Origin: Rikenella sp031551865
GTDB lineage: Bacteria; Bacteroidota; Bacteroidia; Bacteroidales; Rikenellaceae
Reading direction: 5' to 3'
Length of the DNA stretch: 54,078 nucleotides
NCBI GenBank assembly: GCA_031551865.1
Contig: JAVBMY010000008.1
Coordinates: forward strand, 1 to 54,078
How positions within the stretch are numbered: position 1 is the first letter of the stretch; every line of letters begins with the position of its first letter. A program made the translations under genes and the position numbers. Of the stretch, positions 25,880-34,054 are shown one piece after another. The notes below the pieces were generated by a model that ran no database searches, had not been told where the DNA came from, and was given only the letters and a program-made list of their open reading frames with translations.

Positions 25880-27706
25880 TTATCCCAGTTGTTGCATGTC
25901 GATCAGGTGGCGGTAGAGGCCGTCGGCAGCCATCAGTTCGTTGTGCGTGCCTTGTTCCACGATGCGGCCGGCCTCGACCACGATGATCTTATCGGCGTGC
26001 TGGATGGTGCTCAGGCGGTGGGCGATGACAAGCGACGTGCGCCCTTTCAGCAGGTTGTTCAGTGATTCCTGCACGAGCCGTTCGCTTTCGGTGTCGAGGG
26101 CCGAGGTAGCTTCGTCGAGGATCAGGATCGAGGGGTTGCGCAGCACGGCGCGGGCAATGCTGAGGCGCTGGCGTTGGCCACCGCTCAACTTCACGCCGCG
26201 GTCGCCGATGTTGCTCTCGAAGCCGTGGTCGGTCTGTTCGATGAATTCCAACGCGTTGGCGATGCGGGCGGCTTCTACCACCTGTTCGTGGGTGGCCGTT
26301 TCGTCGCCCATGCGGATGTTGCCTTCGATGGAGTCATTGAACAGGACGGTTTCCTGCGCCACGAGCCCCATTTGGGCGCGCACGCTTTCGATGCGGTAGT
26401 CGCGCAGGTCGCGGCCGTCGATCAGTACGGCACCTTCCGACGGGTCGTAAAAACGAGGGATCAGGTCGGAGATGGTGGATTTCCCGCCGCCCGACGGGCC
26501 CACTAAGGCTACGGTCTCGCCTTTGCGGATGGTGAACGAGATACCGTTCAGTACGTCGCGGTTCTCGTAGGCGAAGCGCACGTTACGGAACTCGATGGCT
26601 CCGGAAAACTCAGGAAAGTCGACGGCGTCCGGTTTGTCGACGATTTCCGAAGGGGTGTCGGTCAGTGCGAAGATGCGTTCTCCGGCGGCGATGCCCTGGT
26701 TGATGTTGCCGAAAGCGTCGGTAATGGCGCGGGCGGGCCGCGTCACTTGCGAGAAGATGGCCAGGAAGGCGATGAACGATTCGCCGCCTAACTCGCCGTT
26801 CAACACCATGTTGCCCCCGTACACCAACAGGAACGCCAGCGCCGTGATGCCGAGGAATTCGCTCATCGGTGAGGCCAATTGCTGCCGGCGCGCCATTACC
26901 CGCATCAGGTGCGAATAGAGGCCGTTCTGTTTATGAAATTTGTCGGTGATGTATTCGGTGGCGTTGTAGCCTTTGACGGTCTTGATGGCGCCGAGCGATT
27001 CGTCGAGCAGGCTCACCATGTCGCCGAAAGCTTCCTGCCCCTGGGTGGCGGTACGGCGCAGCTTTTTGATGATGTAGCCGATGAACAGGGCGATCACGGG
27101 CAGTACGATCAGGGTGAATAGTGTCAGGTGGGGCGAGATCATCACCAACGCGATCATATAGCCGGTAATGAGCAGCGGTTCCCTGAACAGGATTTGCAAG
27201 GTGTTCGTGACGCAGTATTGCACGACCTGTACGTCGGCTGATATTTTCGAGATGATGTCGCCTTTGCGCTCGTTGCTGAAGAAGCCCACGTGGAGTTTGA
27301 TCACGTTGTCGAAGACGGTGTTGCGGATCTGCTGGCTGGTGTGGATGCGCAGGTTTTCCATGATGCGCTGGGCAAGGTAGCGGAACAGGTTGCTCAAGAA
27401 AACGACGATCACGGTGAAGACAGCCAGGTAGATCAGCACGTCTTTCACCTGGTAATCGGCACCGAGCCAGTTGAAGAGTTGGTAGTTGATCAAATCCCTG
27501 GCGTAGTCCATATTGAGGGCGAATTCGGGCTTGGCGGTCACTTGGCTGATCACCGACCCGGGGTCGAACATGGCCTGCATGATGGGGATCAGCATCACGA
27601 AAGTGATGGTGTTGAAGATGGTGTGCAGCAGGATGCAGAAGAAATAGGGCAGGGCGTATTTCTTGAAGGGGCGGCCGAAGCCGAGGATCCGGAGAAATGT
27701 CTTCAT
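25880..27706 (-). CDS. MsbA-like ABC exporter (fused membrane and ATPase domains)
   Basis: 608 aa half-transporter. N-terminal ABC membrane domain with six segments (~20-330), C-terminal ATPase with Walker A GPSGGGKST, Q-loop LVAQETVLFND, signature LSGGQRQR, Walker B ILILDEATSALD and H-loop IAHRLSTI. Typical of MsbA/multidrug-type homodimeric exporters; in Bacteroidales such genes are commonly lipid A or lipid flippases, but the substrate is not shown by sequence. Possible promoter on the minus strand: TACCTTTA at 27715-27722, 7 of 8 to consensus, 8 bp before the ATG. Confidence 0.92.
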   Translation of the reverse strand: MKTFLRILGFGRPFKKYALPYFFCILLHTIFNTITFVMLIPIMQAMFDPGSVISQVTAKPEFALNMDYARDLINYQLFNWLGADYQVKDVLIYLAVFTVIVVFLSNLFRYLAQRIMENLRIHTSQQIRNTVFDNVIKLHVGFFSNERKGDIISKISADVQVVQYCVTNTLQILFREPLLITGYMIALVMISPHLTLFTLIVLPVIALFIGYIIKKLRRTATQGQEAFGDMVSLLDESLGAIKTVKGYNATEYITDKFHKQNGLYSHLMRVMARRQQLASPMSEFLGITALAFLLVYGGNMVLNGELGGESFIAFLAIFSQVTRPARAITDAFGNINQGIAAGERIFALTDTPSEIVDKPDAVDFPEFSGAIEFRNVRFAYENRDVLNGISFTIRKGETVALVGPSGGGKSTISDLIPRFYDPSEGAVLIDGRDLRDYRIESVRAQMGLVAQETVLFNDSIEGNIRMGDETATHEQVVEAARIANALEFIEQTDHGFESNIGDRGVKLSGGQRQRLSIARAVLRNPSILILDEATSALDTESERLVQESLNNLLKGRTSLVIAHRLSTIQHADKIIVVEAGRIVEQGTHNELMAADGLYRHLIDMQQLG

Positions 27707-27813
27707 AGCGGACGTAAAGGTAATGATTTTTGGGCAGCGTCCTCACGGAAGTGGATTTTGCTCTTGAACCGGTTTAGAGCTCCGTTTGTTATGGCTGTAA
27801 AAGGGTCTCTGAC

Positions 27814-27910
27814 CCCGTCATTGCGAGGAGTGAGCAACACGAATGACGACGCAATCCTCCGTTGCCATGAAAAAACAAGGGGGTTGCTTCGCTATGCTCG
27901 CAATGACGGG
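27814..27910. repeat. Dispersed inverted repeat, family A (best copy)
   Basis: CCCGTCATTGCGAG (27814-27827) and CTCGCAATGACGGG (27897-27910) are perfect 14-bp terminal inverted repeats, with GCAATCC and GGTTGC blocks inside. It lies between the ABC exporter and priA and overlaps neither. Confidence 0.7.
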
Positions 27911-27914
27911 TTTC

Positions 27915-30239
27915 TTATATGGGGTCGGCGGTGGCGGTGAGGCTCGCGGTGGGGAATTCCTGCCGCAACCGGTCGAGTTCCTGCATCACGATGGCTTTGG
28001 CCCGGCTTACGGGGCGCGAACGTTCGATGCGCAACAGGAGTTGCAGGATATACATGCCCTGTATGCGGTCGATCTGGGGCTCGAACGGCGGACTGATCCG
28101 CGGGCCGAATCGTTCCCTGAGCCGCCGGAAGGCCTCGCCGGCCACCCGTTCGGCAACCTGCGGCGCGCCATGCCGGATTTCGATCTGAATCAGCCGGGTA
28201 TAGGGCGGGTAGTTCAGCGCTTCGCGGGTTTGCAGTTCCGAGCGGTAGAATGCGTCGTGGTCGCCGCTTTCGAGGGCCGCGAGCGCCGGGTTTTTGCGTT
28301 GCGAGCACTGGATCACGATTTCGCCGCCTTTCCCGGCCAGGGTGCCCAGTTGCACGAGCATCTGAAAAGCGCGTTCCGAGGCACGGAAATCGGTATGGGC
28401 CAGCATGTTGTCGGCGTTGATCACGCCCACCAGCTCCACGTCGCCTATCTGTGCGGTGCGGGTCACCATCTGCGTGCCGACCAGGATGTCGGTCTGCCGC
28501 ACGGCAAAACCGCCCATGATACGCCCCAGAGCCCGCATGCCGCTGGCGCTGTCGGTGTCGAGCCGGGCCACGCGTGCCTCGGGGAACAATGCGGCGATTT
28601 GCTCTTCGATGCGTTCGGTGCCGATGCCGCGCGGTTGCAACGCGCTTTTGCCGCATTCAGGGCATAAGGGTGGGAAAGGGTGCGAACAGCCGCAATAGTG
28701 GCACAGCAACGAGTTACTCTCCTTGTGGTAAGTAAGCGTCACATTGCATTGGTCGCACGAGGGTGTGTGCCCGCATTCGGGACATTCCACGTAGGGCGAG
28801 AAGCCGCGGCGGTTCTGGAACAGGACCACCTGCCGTCCTTCGGCTAAAGTCTCGTCGATGCGGCGGTGCAGGTATTTGGAGATCAGTCCTTGGCCGCGTT
28901 CGAGCAGTTTGACCTGCGGGATATTCTCTTGAAGCGATGGTTTCAGTAACCCGTATTTCCCGATGATGGCGTTCAGGTAGCTCTCGGTCGAGGGGGCGGG
29001 GCTGGCGAGCAGGGTACGGGCTCCGTGGAGCCGGGCCAGCACCAGGGCGGTGTCGCGGGCATGGAACCGGGGCGAATTGTCGCGCTGGTGGAACGAGGTG
29101 TCGTGCTCGTTGTGGATGATGATCTGTCGCAGGTTGCCGAAGGGGAGGAACAGCGCCGCCCGGCTGCCTACGACGAGACGGGCGCTTTCGGGCGATGTGC
29201 CGAGGCGGTGCCATGCGGCACAGCGAGCCCGATCGGTGAGCCTCGGGTGGTAAAATACGATGGTGTTTCCGGCGATTCTTTCGAGCGTTTCGAGGATTTG
29301 GGGGGTAAGGGCGTTGTCGGGCAGCAGCAGGAGGGTTTGCCCGGATTCCGAAGTGGCCAGTGCAGAGTAGAGTCTGGTGAAAATTCCGGAAGTGTCTCCC
29401 CAGAGGAGCAGGGTATCCGGTTGCACGTTTGCGGCAAAGGCATCGGTGAGTTCTTGTGCCAGTGCCTGGGTTTCACCGTCGCCGTCCGAGGGAACCGCGC
29501 TCCGTATGGTGTTTGCTTCGAAACCGGGGAAGCGTTCGGTTTGTTCCAGCACGCCGCGTTTGATGAGTTGTAGCAGGATGGCCGGGGGAATGGCACTCCC
29601 GCCGAGCGTTTCGCCGGTCAATAGCGAACGTTCCACCCAGCCCTGGTCGCCGCCGAAAACGGGCGTATGCTCCGGGAGGGGTTCATCGCTTTCGGAGGTC
29701 GTTTCCGGAGTATTTGCAGGGGGCGTTTCCTGATGTTTTCGGGGGATGTTTTCGGAGTCCGTTTCGGGATCTATCTCCGGAAGCAGCGAAAGATAGGCCT
29801 CGATGGCGCGGCATTGGACGCGGGCCCGTTTGATCTCCCCGAAGAGGCGGTTGATCGCTTCGGGAGTACGGTAGTCCGGGGCCAGCCTGACGAACAGTTC
29901 GGTCGAGGGGCGGTATTCGCCGCTGCGTATGCGGGCGGGGGTAGTGGCACGGAACACTTCGCCCAAGGGGCACATATAATAGTCGGCCACCCACTGCAAC
30001 AGTGCGCGCTGCTTTTCGGTAAACGCGATGGGGCCAAAGATTCGGACGATCGCTTTAACTGTGCCGCGGGCGGGCTTTTCGTTGTGCAGCCTCCAGACGA
30101 TGCCTTGTACGGCTTTCGACGAACGGCCGAAAGGCACTTCCGCGAGCATGCCTTCGGCGAGCTCCATTCCTTCCGGGATCCGGTAGGTAAACGGGCGCGA
30201 CAGGGCCACCGGGAGCAGTATGTCGGCGAATCGGGACAC
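27915..30239 (-). CDS. priA: Primosomal protein N' (PriA) with degenerate ATPase motifs
   Basis: 774 aa from the GTG at 30239 (VSRFADILLPVALSRPFTYR); the frame runs to 30314 but that part lies in a repeat. Clear PriA architecture: N-terminal 3'-DNA-binding domain (FTYRIPEGM...PFGRSSKAVQGIV), winged helix, helicase lobes, and a zinc module with all eight cysteines (CPEC, CDQC, CHYC, CPEC). Helicase motifs are lost: motif I reads GDTSGIFT where PriA has GVTGSGKT, motif II HNEH for DEEH, motif III ASPAPSTES for GSATPxxES, motif V loses KGH after GTQM, and motif VI QLGTLAGK for QVAGRAGR. A Pro/Glu/Thr-rich insert lies at residues ~155-195. PriA restarts replication forks by loading the DnaB-type helicase; this copy may still bind forks and partners but should not hydrolyse ATP or unwind DNA. 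Confidence 0.88.
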   Translation of the reverse strand: MSRFADILLPVALSRPFTYRIPEGMELAEGMLAEVPFGRSSKAVQGIVWRLHNEKPARGTVKAIVRIFGPIAFTEKQRALLQWVADYYMCPLGEVFRATTPARIRSGEYRPSTELFVRLAPDYRTPEAINRLFGEIKRARVQCRAIEAYLSLLPEIDPETDSENIPRKHQETPPANTPETTSESDEPLPEHTPVFGGDQGWVERSLLTGETLGGSAIPPAILLQLIKRGVLEQTERFPGFEANTIRSAVPSDGDGETQALAQELTDAFAANVQPDTLLLWGDTSGIFTRLYSALATSESGQTLLLLPDNALTPQILETLERIAGNTIVFYHPRLTDRARCAAWHRLGTSPESARLVVGSRAALFLPFGNLRQIIIHNEHDTSFHQRDNSPRFHARDTALVLARLHGARTLLASPAPSTESYLNAIIGKYGLLKPSLQENIPQVKLLERGQGLISKYLHRRIDETLAEGRQVVLFQNRRGFSPYVECPECGHTPSCDQCNVTLTYHKESNSLLCHYCGCSHPFPPLCPECGKSALQPRGIGTERIEEQIAALFPEARVARLDTDSASGMRALGRIMGGFAVRQTDILVGTQMVTRTAQIGDVELVGVINADNMLAHTDFRASERAFQMLVQLGTLAGKGGEIVIQCSQRKNPALAALESGDHDAFYRSELQTREALNYPPYTRLIQIEIRHGAPQVAERVAGEAFRRLRERFGPRISPPFEPQIDRIQGMYILQLLLRIERSRPVSRAKAIVMQELDRLRQEFPTASLTATADPI

Positions 30240-30262
30240 GGAATCGTTGTCAGATAATTTAT

Positions 30263-30378
30263 CGTCGTTGCGAGGCAGCCCCTTCGGCGACCATCCTCGG
30301 GATGGGTTTCGCAATCGAGTAATAGCCGTAGTGACGATCTTTTGCGATTGCTCTGTCGCAGGCTCTTTGCAATGACGT
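30263..30378. repeat. Dispersed inverted repeat, family A
   Basis: CGTCGTTGCGAGG at 30263-30275 faces TTTGCAATGACGTGG near 30366-30380, with GCAATCG / GCGATTGC blocks inside, between priA and ispF. The open frame of priA continues into it but is not coding there. Confidence 0.5.
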
Positions 30379-30415
30379 GGAAAAGATTAGCCCGGATTTT
30401 GATTTCGACCGGGAT

Positions 30416-30889
30416 TTATTTCTCGATCAGGACGGTAGCCCAAACAGCCACACCTTCTTCGCGACCGACAAAGCCGAGCCGCTCGGTGGTGGTGGCTTTG
30501 ACGCTGACGCGGTCGATCGGCAGGCCGAGGTCGGTGGCCAGGTTGGCGCGCATGGCGTCGATGTGCGGCCGCAGTTTCGGAGCTTGCGCCGCGATCGTAC
30601 AATCGACGTTGATGACCTCGTAGCTTTCGGCACCTACCAACTCGGCACAATGGCGGAGCAATGTCCGGCTGTTGGCGCCTTTGTACTGCGGATCGGTGTC
30701 GGGGAAGTGCAGGCCGATATCGCCCTGTGCGGCGGCCCCGAGCAGGGCGTCGCACAGGGCGTGGATCAGCACGTCGCCGTCGGAGTGGGCCACGAATCCT
30801 TTGGGGTGGTCGATGCGGACACCGCCCAGTGTGAAGGGCAGGCCCTCCCGGAGGGCGTGTACGTCGAAACCGTTGCCTATACGTATCAT
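30416..30889 (-). CDS. ispF: 2-C-methyl-D-erythritol 2,4-cyclodiphosphate synthase
   Basis: 157 aa, full length. IspF motifs: GNGFDVHAL (zinc ligands Asp and His), HPKGFVAHSDGDVLIHAL (HSDGDV signature with third ligand), GDIGLHFPDTDPQYKGANS, VDCTIAAQAPKL and ATTTERLGFVGREEGVA. It closes the cyclodiphosphate ring in the MEP isoprenoid pathway and forms a trimer. Its start is 9 bp from the DUF2891 stop, so the two are likely cotranscribed. Confidence 0.96.
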   Translation of the reverse strand: MIRIGNGFDVHALREGLPFTLGGVRIDHPKGFVAHSDGDVLIHALCDALLGAAAQGDIGLHFPDTDPQYKGANSRTLLRHCAELVGAESYEVINVDCTIAAQAPKLRPHIDAMRANLATDLGLPIDRVSVKATTTERLGFVGREEGVAVWATVLIEK

Positions 30890-30898
30890 ATGTGTGTA

Positions 30899-32032
30899 TT
30901 AATAGAATAGCGCGTAGACCGCAAAACTGGCCAGCCAGTGTTCGCCTTCGTAGCCGCCGCTGGCGATGTGGGGCAGCGCAGCGTCGAGGTGTTTGTTTGC
31001 GATGTTGTTCAGTTGGTTACGGAACCCTTCGGTTTCGACTTTGCGGGCGAGGGCTTTCCAGCACCAGGCACGGCTCAGGTTCAGCCCGTCGAGGTGGACG
31101 AGCTGCGGGTCGCTCCGGTCGCTCACGGTGGCGGGTTCCAGCAGGGTTTGCGGCTCGTCGTGCAAAAATCCGTTAACCCATGCCAAGAATTTCTGTTTGC
31201 CGAGTACTTTACTCATCAGCTCGACCTCGGTCAGTGCGGGCGAAAGAAAATCAGTGCCGTTGGGCTCCCACCACCAGGGGGCTTTGCGGTCATTTCCGAA
31301 ATAGTCGGTGGCGCGTTGGACGATGAGTGTTTCGAACGCGCGGTTGCCGGTGGTGCGGGCATAGTCGAGCGCCAGCGAAAGCCCGAAGGCGGTGTTGTTG
31401 TGCATTCCGACACGGATGGGGTAGGTCAGTCGCGGCAGGTAGTTCATGTAGAGCGACACGATGGTGTCGGCCAACGGCTGCACGTTGGCGGCCCAGCGCC
31501 GGCAGTCGGGGTCGTCGCTGCGCAACAGCTCCTCCTGCAGTTTGAGTAGCCAGGCCCAGCCGTAGGTGCGCTCGAAGGAGCGGTTCTCTTTTTTGCCGAA
31601 GTAGAACGCCTCGACGGCGATTTTTTCGGCCGTGAGGTGCAGGTTGACGGCGGAGCGTATTTGTGGCGTCAGATGCATGTCGGGAAACTCGCCGAGCAAC
31701 TTGACGAGCATCCAGTGGCCGTGCACGCTCGAGTGCCAGTCGTAGCAGCCGTAGAAGGCCGGGTGGTATTCCGAGGGGAGGAACAGGTCGCTGCCCGAGG
31801 TCTGGACATGTCCGGGCTTGTTCGGGAACTCCTGTCCGATACATTTGAGGGCGAGTGAAGCCAAGTGTTCTGCTCCGGCCCTGGTCAGCTTTATAGTGCC
31901 GCTGTACGGAACGTCTGTCAAGGCGTTTTCTACCCGATAGTGCGGCGCTTCCTGGAGAATCCGGACGGGCTGCGCTGTGGCGGCGTGGAGACCGAAGAGC
32001 AGGCAAAAGGCTATGGCGGTGCGTTTGAACAT
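30899..32032 (-). CDS. DUF2891 family secreted protein
   Basis: 377 aa from the ATG at 32032, chosen because a signal peptide begins there (FKRTAIAFCLLFGLHAATAQ); the frame extends to 32134 without support. DUF2891 landmark HPAFYGCYDWHSSVHGHWML is present, with WWWEPNGTDFLSPALTE and the C-terminal GGYEGEHWLASFAVYAL. The fold is expected to be an all-alpha (alpha/alpha)6-like barrel, and a hydrolase or lyase role on glycans is possible, but function is not established. Confidence 0.85.
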   Translation of the reverse strand: MFKRTAIAFCLLFGLHAATAQPVRILQEAPHYRVENALTDVPYSGTIKLTRAGAEHLASLALKCIGQEFPNKPGHVQTSGSDLFLPSEYHPAFYGCYDWHSSVHGHWMLVKLLGEFPDMHLTPQIRSAVNLHLTAEKIAVEAFYFGKKENRSFERTYGWAWLLKLQEELLRSDDPDCRRWAANVQPLADTIVSLYMNYLPRLTYPIRVGMHNNTAFGLSLALDYARTTGNRAFETLIVQRATDYFGNDRKAPWWWEPNGTDFLSPALTEVELMSKVLGKQKFLAWVNGFLHDEPQTLLEPATVSDRSDPQLVHLDGLNLSRAWCWKALARKVETEGFRNQLNNIANKHLDAALPHIASGGYEGEHWLASFAVYALFY

Positions 32033-32206
32033 GGAAGATAGGGTATGTGATTTCCCGGCGGCGGACGCTTTTCCGCTATTTGGCCGGGATGGTGTAGCGG
32101 AGTATTTCGGATCGAAGGTTACGAAAAACGACACAGAATCCGGAAAAAGCCTGAGAACAAGGCAGAAACCGGCAACGAGCCGGGACGGGATGATTCCGTT
32201 TCTTTT

Positions 32207-33160
32207 TTAGAGCGTTTCGTCAATCAGGTAGCGGTTACGCTCGGGGGCGTTGCGGTTGATCATTTCGCCGATGAACCCGGCCAGGAACATCTGGGCGCCG
32301 AGCAACAGGGCTACAAGGGCGATGTAGAACAGGGGTTGTTCGGTCACGCCGCGCCAGACGAGGCCTTCGCTCTGAAGGTAGAGTTTGCGGCAGATCAGCC
32401 AGATGGCGCACCCCCCGCCAAGCAGGAACATCAAGGTGCCGAGGCCGCCGAAGATGTACATCGGGCGCCGTCCGAAACGGGTGGTGAACGTGACGGTCAG
32501 CAGGTCCATGTAACCTTTGAACATGCGCTCCCAACCGTATTTCGAATGTCCGAACTCGCGGGCGCGGTGTTCCACTACTTTTTCGCCGATTTTCTTGAAT
32601 CCGGCTTTCTTGGCCAGGATGGGGATGTAGCGGTGCATTTCGCCGTAGACTTCGATACTTTTGACGACCTTGCGGCGGTAGGCTTTTAGTCCGCAGTTGA
32701 AGTCGTGGAGTTTGATCCCGCTCACGCAGCGGGCAGTGGCGTTGAAGAATTTGCTGGGCAGGGTTTTGCCGAGCGGGTCGTGACGGCGTTTTTTCCAGCC
32801 GCTCACCAGGTCGTAGCCTTCGTCGGTGATCATCGAATAGAGGGCCGGGATTTCGTCGGGCGAGTCCTGAAGGTCAGCATCCATGGTGATGACCACGTCG
32901 CCCCGGGCAGCTTCGAAACCGCAGTAGAGGGCGGCCGATTTGCCGTAGTTGCGCGAGAAACTGATGCCGCGTATGGCGGGATATTCTTCTTTGAGTTCGC
33001 CGACAACTTCCCACGAGCGGTCGCGCGAGCCGTCGTCCACGAAAATCACTTCGTAGCTTTTGCAGAACTCCGGGGCACTCATTACGCGGTCGATCCACGC
33101 CATGAGCGGTGCGAGAGACTCTTCCTCGTTATACAACGGAACAATGATAGAAATATCCAT
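32207..33160 (-). CDS. Glycosyltransferase family 2, membrane-linked (DPM1/GtrB type)
   Basis: 317 aa from the ATG at 33160 (MDISIIVPLYNEEESL); the frame runs to 33280 without conserved sequence. GT2 motifs: VIFVDDGSRDRSW, FSRNYGKSAALYCGFEAA, VITMDADLQDSPDEIP and the C-terminal two membrane helices (~230-300, PMYIFGGLGTLMFLLGGGCA, LYIALVALLLGAQMFLAG-like). This layout transfers a sugar to a polyprenyl phosphate. The DUF4199 gene directly upstream is its usual companion in Bacteroidetes. Confidence 0.92.
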   Translation of the reverse strand: MDISIIVPLYNEEESLAPLMAWIDRVMSAPEFCKSYEVIFVDDGSRDRSWEVVGELKEEYPAIRGISFSRNYGKSAALYCGFEAARGDVVITMDADLQDSPDEIPALYSMITDEGYDLVSGWKKRRHDPLGKTLPSKFFNATARCVSGIKLHDFNCGLKAYRRKVVKSIEVYGEMHRYIPILAKKAGFKKIGEKVVEHRAREFGHSKYGWERMFKGYMDLLTVTFTTRFGRRPMYIFGGLGTLMFLLGGGCAIWLICRKLYLQSEGLVWRGVTEQPLFYIALVALLLGAQMFLAGFIGEMINRNAPERNRYLIDETL

Positions 33161-33319
33161 CTTTTTGTTTTTTAGACTGATGTAGTGCGTTGCGCTTATT
33201 CGGCAGTCAGTCGCATATTCTTTTATATGTTCCCTCCTTACCGGATTTCGCGCGTCTTCTCTATCAGCCAGAGAACTCAAAACGTCGGTCAGGGCTGATA
33301 GAATGTAAATTTATTCCTG

Positions 33320-33883
33320 TTACTCTGCCGCGGGTGGCGTGTCGCGCTTGAGCAGGGCACCGGTCACCAGGCCGATGAAACCGCCGACCAATCCCATGGC
33401 CATGATGGCGCCGAAAAGCAGGAGCGTGAGGTTGCCGGTCAGGATCGAAGGATCGGTTACGATCTCCTGATAGGCGAGGCGGGCTTCGGGGGTCAGGGCC
33501 GGGTTGTCGAGGTAGGCTTGTGCCATGGCACTGACCATGGCTCCGTAGTTTCCCGGGCTGATGTAGTTCATCACTACATAGAGCCCGAGGCCGACCACCA
33601 CGCCGCTGAAAACGGACATGTTCAGCGCACCCAGGAAACCCTTGGCAAAGGAGTAGGGTTGCCCGGCGGATGTATACACGTCAGCGCCGCGCTTGGTGTA
33701 GTGGTAAATGATCCACACGATGACGGCGAGTTGCAACAGGGTCATCACGAAACCCAGCCCGGGCTTCCCATGTAGCCCGAGAGCCTGGTCGAGAAATAGC
33801 AACAGGACGATCGCTCCGCCGAGCACAAGGGCTCCGGTCAGGATTTCGTTCCAGTATCTGCGTCTGAGTTCTTTGGTATCCAT
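33320..33883 (-). CDS. DUF4199 membrane protein
   Basis: 187 aa from the ATG at 33883 (MDTKELRRRYWNEILTGA). Four predicted membrane segments (ALVLGGAIVLLLFLDQAL, FVMTLLQLAVIVWIIYHY, VFSGVVVGLGLYVVMNYI, LTLLLFGAIMAMGLVGGFIG). The pattern YTKRGADVYTSAGQPYSFAKGF matches DUF4199 proteins, common in Bacteroidetes next to a GT2 gene. Function unknown. Confidence 0.85.
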   Translation of the reverse strand: MDTKELRRRYWNEILTGALVLGGAIVLLLFLDQALGLHGKPGLGFVMTLLQLAVIVWIIYHYTKRGADVYTSAGQPYSFAKGFLGALNMSVFSGVVVGLGLYVVMNYISPGNYGAMVSAMAQAYLDNPALTPEARLAYQEIVTDPSILTGNLTLLLFGAIMAMGLVGGFIGLVTGALLKRDTPPAAE

Positions 33884-34054
33884 GGTTGTTCTGGCTCTTG
33901 TTTTTTCGGTCTGCGGAATATCCGTTTTAGCGTGTCGCTCCGCACACTGCCTTTCCGGTCCTGCGGACATCCCCCGGATTTCAGGATTTTCCGGCTTTTA
34001 AATTCCGGATTTTCCACACTGACGGTTTTCCGGCTCCGGCGCGGGAAGCGGAGG

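Noticed and set aside
30240..30314. N-terminal extension of the PriA frame to an upstream ATG
   Set aside because: Encoded by the dispersed repeat at 30263-30378 and not PriA-like; the GTG at 30239 fits the conserved N-terminus.
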